Shown: in pieces, positions 58,545 through 64,000 of the stretch
Position numbering within the stretch: position 1 is the first letter of the stretch
Layout of the letters: each line of letters begins with the position of its first letter
DNA from: Ixodes scapularis
Lineage: Eukaryota; Arthropoda; Arachnida; Ixodida; Ixodidae
Assembly (NCBI RefSeq): GCF_016920785.2
Contig: NW_024609880.1
Coordinates: 61,629,830 to 61,693,829 of the forward strand
Length of the DNA: 64,000 bases
Reading direction: 5' to 3'
Translations under genes and position numbers: made by a program
The notes under the pieces: model-generated
What the model saw: only the letters and a program-made list of their open reading frames with translations
Told to the model about the DNA's origin: nothing
The model's database searches: none

Positions 58545-59251
58545 GGTTCCTTTGCTCAAAGGAACCTTTCTGAAAGTCCGAATGGCGTATAAAACACAGG
58601 AGGTTTGATATCGGCACCTTGGAGACGATGCCACCGGCGATTTGCAAATATGAAACGTAAAGAACCAACTGAAATGTCACTTCTTTGTATCTGCAAGAGG
58701 AAAACGTTTAACTGGCCTGAACGACGCCGTCCGTACGTTGCAAGCCATCTCAGTCAAACTTTGTAGCTCTAATACGAACGCATGTACTTCGTTCAGATTT
58801 GCTTTAAACCTCCCGTCAGCAAAAAACAAAAAACAAAAACAACAACTTGTTTTTATGCCATTTTAATGCCTTTGAATAAGAAATAGAACGGCGTGTGCCT
58901 TCTCCTTCGCGTCGCACCCTTCCTTCTATATATATATATATACATCTATTTTTTTTTTTTTTGCTTTCTCGCACTCGCCCGCCCTCATTACTGTCCGAAA
59001 ATTGTAGGCGGTCTTTATTAATCGCAAGTTAGAGCGGAATGGAATGCTAAAAGCACATGCAAACAGACGAAACACGCGTTGCCATGATACACTTCTTGAA
59101 ATTGATTAATTTAGCTCCGAAGAACACAACTAAAGAAAGATGCTGAGAGACGTGACGTTTTGTTTCTGCTGCTTCTTCATTGGGGCTCTCGGCTCCTAGC
59201 AAGCGGCGCCTTTCGAAGAGTGCTGTTACTTTTCCGTACAGAGGGGCCTTA
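58545..59251. other. Unassigned sequence
   Basis: Only a short (TA)n at 58926-58941 and a poly-T run. Confidence 0.4.
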
Positions 59252-59500
59252 GGCAACACCTCCTAAACAAATTTCAAAGCCTGCGCGTCACGGTACATGA
59301 CGTCACGCTCCGGAGGCCTGCACGGGCGCTGATTGGATTCGAGTGCCGCTTCAGCCTTCGCGTGGGACCATGATAGGAAACGAGTCCCACGCGAACGCTG
59401 ACGCGGAACTCGCATCCAATCAGCGCCCGTGCAGGCCTCCGGGACGTGACGTCATGTCACGTGACGCGCAGGCTTTGAAAGCTGTCCAGGAGGTGTTGCC
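59252..59500. mobile_element. PIF/Harbinger-like foldback MITE with TTA target duplication
   Basis: 249 bp with arms over 100 bp. The left arm is GGCAACACCTCC, later CCGGAGGCCTGCACGGGCGC and TGATTGGAT; the right arm is the complement ending GGAGGTGTTGCC. TTA flanks both ends (59249-59251 and 59501-59503). Confidence 0.85.
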
Positions 59501-60340
59501 TTAGGTCATCCTCAGCCAAAGAAATGGACGTGATGCCGAAAAAAAGGGCGAGGAGGGGAAAGGGGAAGGGAGCGCGAGCGGGTGGAGGAGTTTTATGCTA
59601 ATCGCGCCAGGACACCCAAAAAGATTAACTAAAAACGAGAAGCTTGTTTTATCTCAATTTGAAAGAGCCAAATTTAACTTTCCGGCGAGAAAACAGAGTA
59701 ATAATAACAGCCCCCGAGTACACATCTTTTTGGGCGGAACGAGCGTTAAGGGTGCGCGCCAACTAAAAGCACGTACTTAACATTCAACTTCCCCCCTCTA
59801 TCATTTTTTTGGCGTTTTCTCATTGAATAGGCGTTACGGAGAAGACTCACTCGCTCTCTCTTTCTGCCTCTTACTCCCTCATTTTATTTTTATCTCGTTT
59901 AGCCAGTCCTCCTTGAACTTTCGGGGGACCGTAGCTCACCTTATACCAAAGTATATAGTTCTCTGCGCACGCATATATTGTCTCTTATTTCTTTTCTTTT
60001 ACTTACTCGGTAACTTGAAGCCGGCTTATGGCTGCCTCGCTCTTTTTTTATTTTATTGTTCTTTCTCTCCTCCTCTTCCTTCATTTTTTGTTTAAACTTT
60101 TATTCTGAAAGTGGTGGCGCAGAAGCGAACTAAAGGACAGGTTCGAAATTAAGCCTTATATCCAACCCCTCTCCACTTCGCGCGCGCGTATATTGTATAT
60201 TAACGAACACCGGCGGCAAAATGAAAGGCGATAGGGTCTCGGGAGAGCACTCGCTCTGACCCCTCCATCTATCGCCGCATAGGCTGCTGCACGCGTTTAT
60301 GCGAGCCGATCGGATGGCCTCTCGTCGGCACGGTGGGGAA
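59501..60340. other. Unassigned sequence
   Basis: T-rich in part. No gene or repeat recognised. Confidence 0.4.
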
Positions 60341-60562
60341 TAACTGTGCTCCGTTTCAGCTTACAATGGAGTACAGAGAACCCTCCAAGAGGGCCATCCC
60401 AGACAACCCTGCGCCGTGAACTTTGATCGTGCTACTGCGCGTCCCGCCGAATGCCTAGCCTCCTCCCGACGGTCACGTGACATTTAGACGGCATTGGATT
60501 GGTTGGGGATGACTTGTAGCGTCTGTTGCGGTCCATCGTAAGTTGGAACGGAGAGTGGCATA
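60341..60562. mobile_element. MITE family A, copy 5 (diverged ends)
   Basis: About 222 bp. The left end has TGCTCCGTTTCAGCTTACAA then TGGA; the right end has TGCGGTCCATCGTAAGTTGG then AACGGAG. The interior resembles the copy at 4742-4960 (GATTGG...GACTTGTAGCG, GTCACGTGA). Confidence 0.7.
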
Positions 60563-60805
60563 CGTGCGCGCCAAGCAAACTGCGCGAGCGCTTTCGGCGC
60601 CGATTTAGACTCTATGCCTTTGCTTTCTTTGCTATCCCTAATCAGCAGCTTCATCGCCTCGTGCCCTTTCCATTCGTCTTCACACGCGTTAATTGCTTTT
60701 TTTTTGTTGTAAAAAACAAAACAAAATAAATAAATAAAAAAACTGCCACAAGCTAAAAAAAAAAAAGAAGTACGTTTTTATTGTTAGCAATGAAGGGAAC
60801 AGTGG

Positions 60806-62031
60806 CAGTGTTGTACACGTTCCTCAGAAAAAGGAACGAAAGCTTGTTCCTCGTTCCTTCTGAATTTTGGAACGCGTTTCCGTTACAAGTTCCATCTGTG
60901 AGAAAGGAACTCGTTCCCGTTACAGTTTAAAAAATGGAACGTTTCGTTACATATACGTTACATTTGTATTTTTCTAATGACAATATTTGATTAGATCAAG
61001 CAAAGCTTTATTTTTTTTATCTATCCCATCAAATGGGAACATACGATTTTAGATGTCGTGATGGAAGGGCACCAGGAGAAGAAAACAAGCGGAATCAAGG
61101 TTTTATTTGTTTATATATTAAAGTATAAAAATCTCAGATTTTAACCAGATTCATGTTTGTGGTGAACGATTCAGAAAAGGCGCACCTACTGTTACCCCAC
61201 ATTACACGAGCGTTTTACACCAACCTCCCACGTTTCAATCTAACGAAGTCCCTTGTTCGAACTTAACAGCGGTTGCTTCTCGATATTGCTTTCCGCAATA
61301 CGTAAGAGTGAAGGAGAAGGTATGCTTTTGGAAGGTCAGTCTTGAAAACTACGAGTAGTTTTTTCTGGAGGTTGGGTTCGTTGTTCAGTTTGAAGGCAGG
61401 GACAAAGAGAGAAGGAATAAAGGTCAATTTGTGTGTGTCGTTTAAATGACCAATGTTCGGAATACAAAAGTGCGTTCAATGTCTAGTAACCTGTGATATT
61501 GTTGTAACTGTAGGTCTCTTTATGAAAGTTCAGAAATGGCTGTAGTCGGCGTTAGTTTTTTGGGCGTATGAGGATTCGTAGAATCAAATAACGTAGCTGA
61601 ATTTGAAACGTCCCCTTTGTGTCTTTTTGTGCGACTAAACGTTTTGCTTTTTGTAACGTAGTCTCGGGCATTAAAAAAAACAAACAAAAAGCATTGATGT
61701 CCTCTAACTTTCCAGCAACCGACTGTCACTAAGCGAGGACCACACAATATAAATCCTAAGATAAGTAAGCAAAATGGGAATGAGTTAAAACAATATTTTC
61801 GTCATGATATAGCTTTTATACTTTTAAAATTTCCCTCGTAAAAATAGAATAAAAATGACCCCACTAAACGAAAAAAGGAACGCCGTTACTCTTTCCGTTC
61901 CAGTAAAAATGTAACGCGTTCCCGTTCCAGTTCCAGTGATGCAAAATGGAACGGCGGCGTTCCTTCGTTCCTCCTAAAAGGAACGCGTTCCAGGAACGCC
62001 GTTCCTTGGAACGACGTTCCGTACAACACTG
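60806..62031. mobile_element. Non-autonomous hAT transposon with perfect 8-bp target duplication
   Basis: 1226 bp starting CAGTGTTGTAC and ending GTACAACACTG, flanked by identical 8-bp AACAGTGG (60798-60805 and 62032-62039). CAGTG-type ends plus an 8-bp duplication define hAT elements. Both subterminal regions are packed with GGAACG/CGTTCC motifs in both orientations. The AT-rich interior shows no transposase. Confidence 0.93.
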
Positions 62032-62327
62032 AACAGTGGGGGTGGAGGAGGCCGGGGGATGGGGGGCCGTGGAAGAAATTTTATGTTCCACTGAATGCAA
62101 ACATAGTTAGCAGCGCGTTGCGTGTTTCGTTTTTCCAGCTTAAAGTGGTTATTGGGAAATATTGGCAGATAATGTGTTTGTTGAACGGCCCCAGTATCGA
62201 ATGCTGAACTAAAATTAGAAGGCTCTAGCCTGTACCACCTAGAACACAAGGCCTGCGCGTTTCCTCCTCTAAACGTCATCACTAGTAGATCCCCTCAGCG
62301 CCCCCTAGCTAGTCCGGATGAGAACCA

Positions 62328-62390
62328 TCGTCTGCTACATCGTCTGCTACATCGTCTGCTACATCGTCTGCCTCATCGCCTGCTTCAGTG
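62328..62390 (+). repeat. 12-bp tandem repeat, five copies
   Basis: CATCGTCTGCTA repeated, with the last two units changed to CATCGTCTGCCT and CATCGCCTGCTT. Confidence 0.9.
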
Positions 62391-62540
62391 GTTCGTGTAG
62401 CAGATAATGAAACAGATGCTCACGCAGAGTGGCTGTTGCTATAGCATACGATGAAGTTAGACGTTCCCGTGGAGCGTCAAGTGCACGAGTGAAAATGCCT
62501 TACTGCTGTGCGAAGGGCTGCAAAGCCCTCCGCTGGACGC

Positions 62541-62714
62541 TATACTCTGTTTCATACTTAGTGTGCAACGCTGTCAAAGCTACTGGCGCGAGCGCGTGGC
62601 TTCATCTATGGTCTTGTTTGCGCGAGGACGCGTGCAAATGATCCACGAGATGAAGCACCACGCTCGCACCAGTAGCTTTCACAGCGTTGCACACTAAGTA
62701 TGAAACAGAGTATA
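62541..62714. mobile_element. MITE with TATACTCTGTTTCATAC ends
   Basis: 174 bp. Left arm TATACTCTGTTTCATACTTA then GTGTGCAACGCTGTCAAAGC and TACTGGCGCGAGCG; right arm complementary, ending TATGAAACAGAGTATA. Directly flanked by GACGC on both sides, a possible 5-bp target duplication (a TA duplication is the alternative). Ends resemble family A but the interior differs. Confidence 0.85.
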
Positions 62715-64000
62715 GACGCTATCACTGGATGCCATTTTTGAGGGCGCTGTTTATACAGAATGCAGCCAAGGCCACAAGCACGAGAGCTCGAGGTTGCTTT
62801 GAGGCGTTTTTCCGCAGAACGAGCGCGCTCTAGAAATGCAGTCGCAAAGCCTGGAGCGCGTGCTAGCTCGCGCTCCTGGCCGAGGGAGTGTTCGCATGAA
62901 TGTTGCAATGAACTGGAAGCTCGCTATGAGCTCGCGCTCAGCAGTCACGCACACAGCTGTGGCCGCCGGTGAATGCGACGTAAGTGTGACGGTGCCCGTA
63001 CTCTCGTCAAGCTTCGGGGTGTTTCCTGCTTGGGGCGGGTCGGGGATCCACTAAAGATAACGTCATGCACAGGCCTTGTCTTCTTAATGGTATTGCTCTG
63101 ACCCACAAAAAAAAAATCCAGTTGCTAAAACCGTTTTGGAACCTTTATGCAAATTAACAACTCGTAAAACACTTGTTAAGTTCCCAACATTAGCTCTCTA
63201 ATTAGCTTCGATCTAAACTGATCTCTGTCGTTTCGTTTCGAGTAATGTCATACACGATTGCAAATGCGGTTCCAGGGTGTCGACACTTTGTCTTTCTGGC
63301 TGGGGGCGCACTGATTGGCCGGACTGATGGAACGTAGTGGCTCTACACCAGGTAGTACGTCACAAAAGGACCTAAGTAAGGTTTGTCTCTAAAGTGCTGC
63401 TACTGGAAAAACCTAGTTCGGTTTTTCTCTGGCAGCACACACACACAAAAGAAAAGTTTTAAAAGTCTAAGGGGCCTAACATGGCCCTAATAGGATTCGG
63501 CTGAAAGTATAGTTAGAGTGAAGGTGATTTTCTTTGTCCCTCACTAGCCTAAGGAAAACCAGAGGTTTTTTTGTTTTTTTTTTCTGCCTCTCTACAAATA
63601 GTTTTAAAGTACGATGTACCTAAGCCAAAGATGCCAAGTAAAAATCGAACAACTCGCAGTCCTGACCCTGACACTTGTTTGGTGAATGAAGACAGATAGC
63701 GACGATATGGTGGCTATAAGGGAAGGTGTGCCGAACAGAAAATCGATAGCATGCCACTCGTTCATGACACCGGTGGCACCGGTGCCCTGCGCCTGGGGCC
63801 ATCGGGCGGCGCACAATGGCACCACGCGTAGAAGTGCGTCCTTAATGAGCACGTGGAGTACGACAAACTCTGGTGCCCCGCGCCCTCGCGCACAACACTT
63901 GAGACGCTCAACGCCACGCCCCTTCGAGCAGAAATGCACCGGTATCCTGGCTACAGCACCACTTTTTCGTCATGAAGCGGCGGCACGTGTAGCTAGCTGT
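62715..64000. other. Unassigned sequence
   Basis: The first 25 bp contain TTTGAGGGCGCTGTTTA, shared with 19652-19670 near the other repeats. No gene supported to the window end. Confidence 0.4.

Noticed and set aside
60806..62031. hAT transposase inside the 1226-bp element
   Set aside because: The only frames are short and show none of the hAT dimerisation or catalytic motifs.

Overview
Eukaryotic nuclear DNA, most likely from an arthropod and probably a hard tick (an inference from the style of the retroelements and the long introns). It holds part of one host gene inside a dense bed of transposable elements. Most long open frames are transposon remains or low-complexity chance ORFs.

Host gene: six minus-strand exons (32874-32928, 28965-29112, 25117-25190, 23509-23586, 22231-22350, 15346-15512) splice in phase into 213 codons. 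They form the juxtamembrane segment and most of the phosphatase-like domain of an IA-2/phogrin (PTPRN-type) receptor of dense-core secretory vesicles. Every junction has GT/AG ends and compatible phases. The catalytic-loop and C-terminal exons must lie left of position 1. I could not find the luminal, transmembrane and signal-peptide exons upstream.

Mobile elements left to right: a small MITE (559-733); a palindromic minisatellite (1459-1735); a decayed CR1/L2-type LINE tail (2041-2655); a Penelope-like element on the minus strand (7482-9618) with the 3' end of an unrelated LINE inserted in its GIY-YIG domain; a truncated plus-strand Penelope-like element (10712-11780); and many short inverted-repeat elements of several families, some nested or abutting (15063-20023, 22689-22862, 28428-28572, 31536-31931, 36962-37479, 52385-54511, 58383-59500, 60341-60562, 62541-62714). 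A 1226-bp non-autonomous hAT element with a perfect 8-bp target duplication lies at 60806-62031.

The centrepiece is a nearly full-length CR1/L2-like LINE at 42147-48939. Its 5' end is nine tandem 312-bp monomers, identical as read, each with a TATA-like box and an arthropod initiator at the expected spacing. The element begins exactly at the predicted transcription start. Downstream of the last monomer comes a hydrophobic leader ending in a 2A ribosome-skipping motif (GDVELNPGP), then an ORF1 coiled-coil/RRM-like protein, then one in-frame TAA, then an APE endonuclease/reverse transcriptase frame with no AUG of its own. The logic suggested is promoter monomers, a 2A-separated leader, ORF1, and stop-codon readthrough or reinitiation into ORF2. 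Two single-base indels (about 45293-45302 and about 46101) disable this copy.
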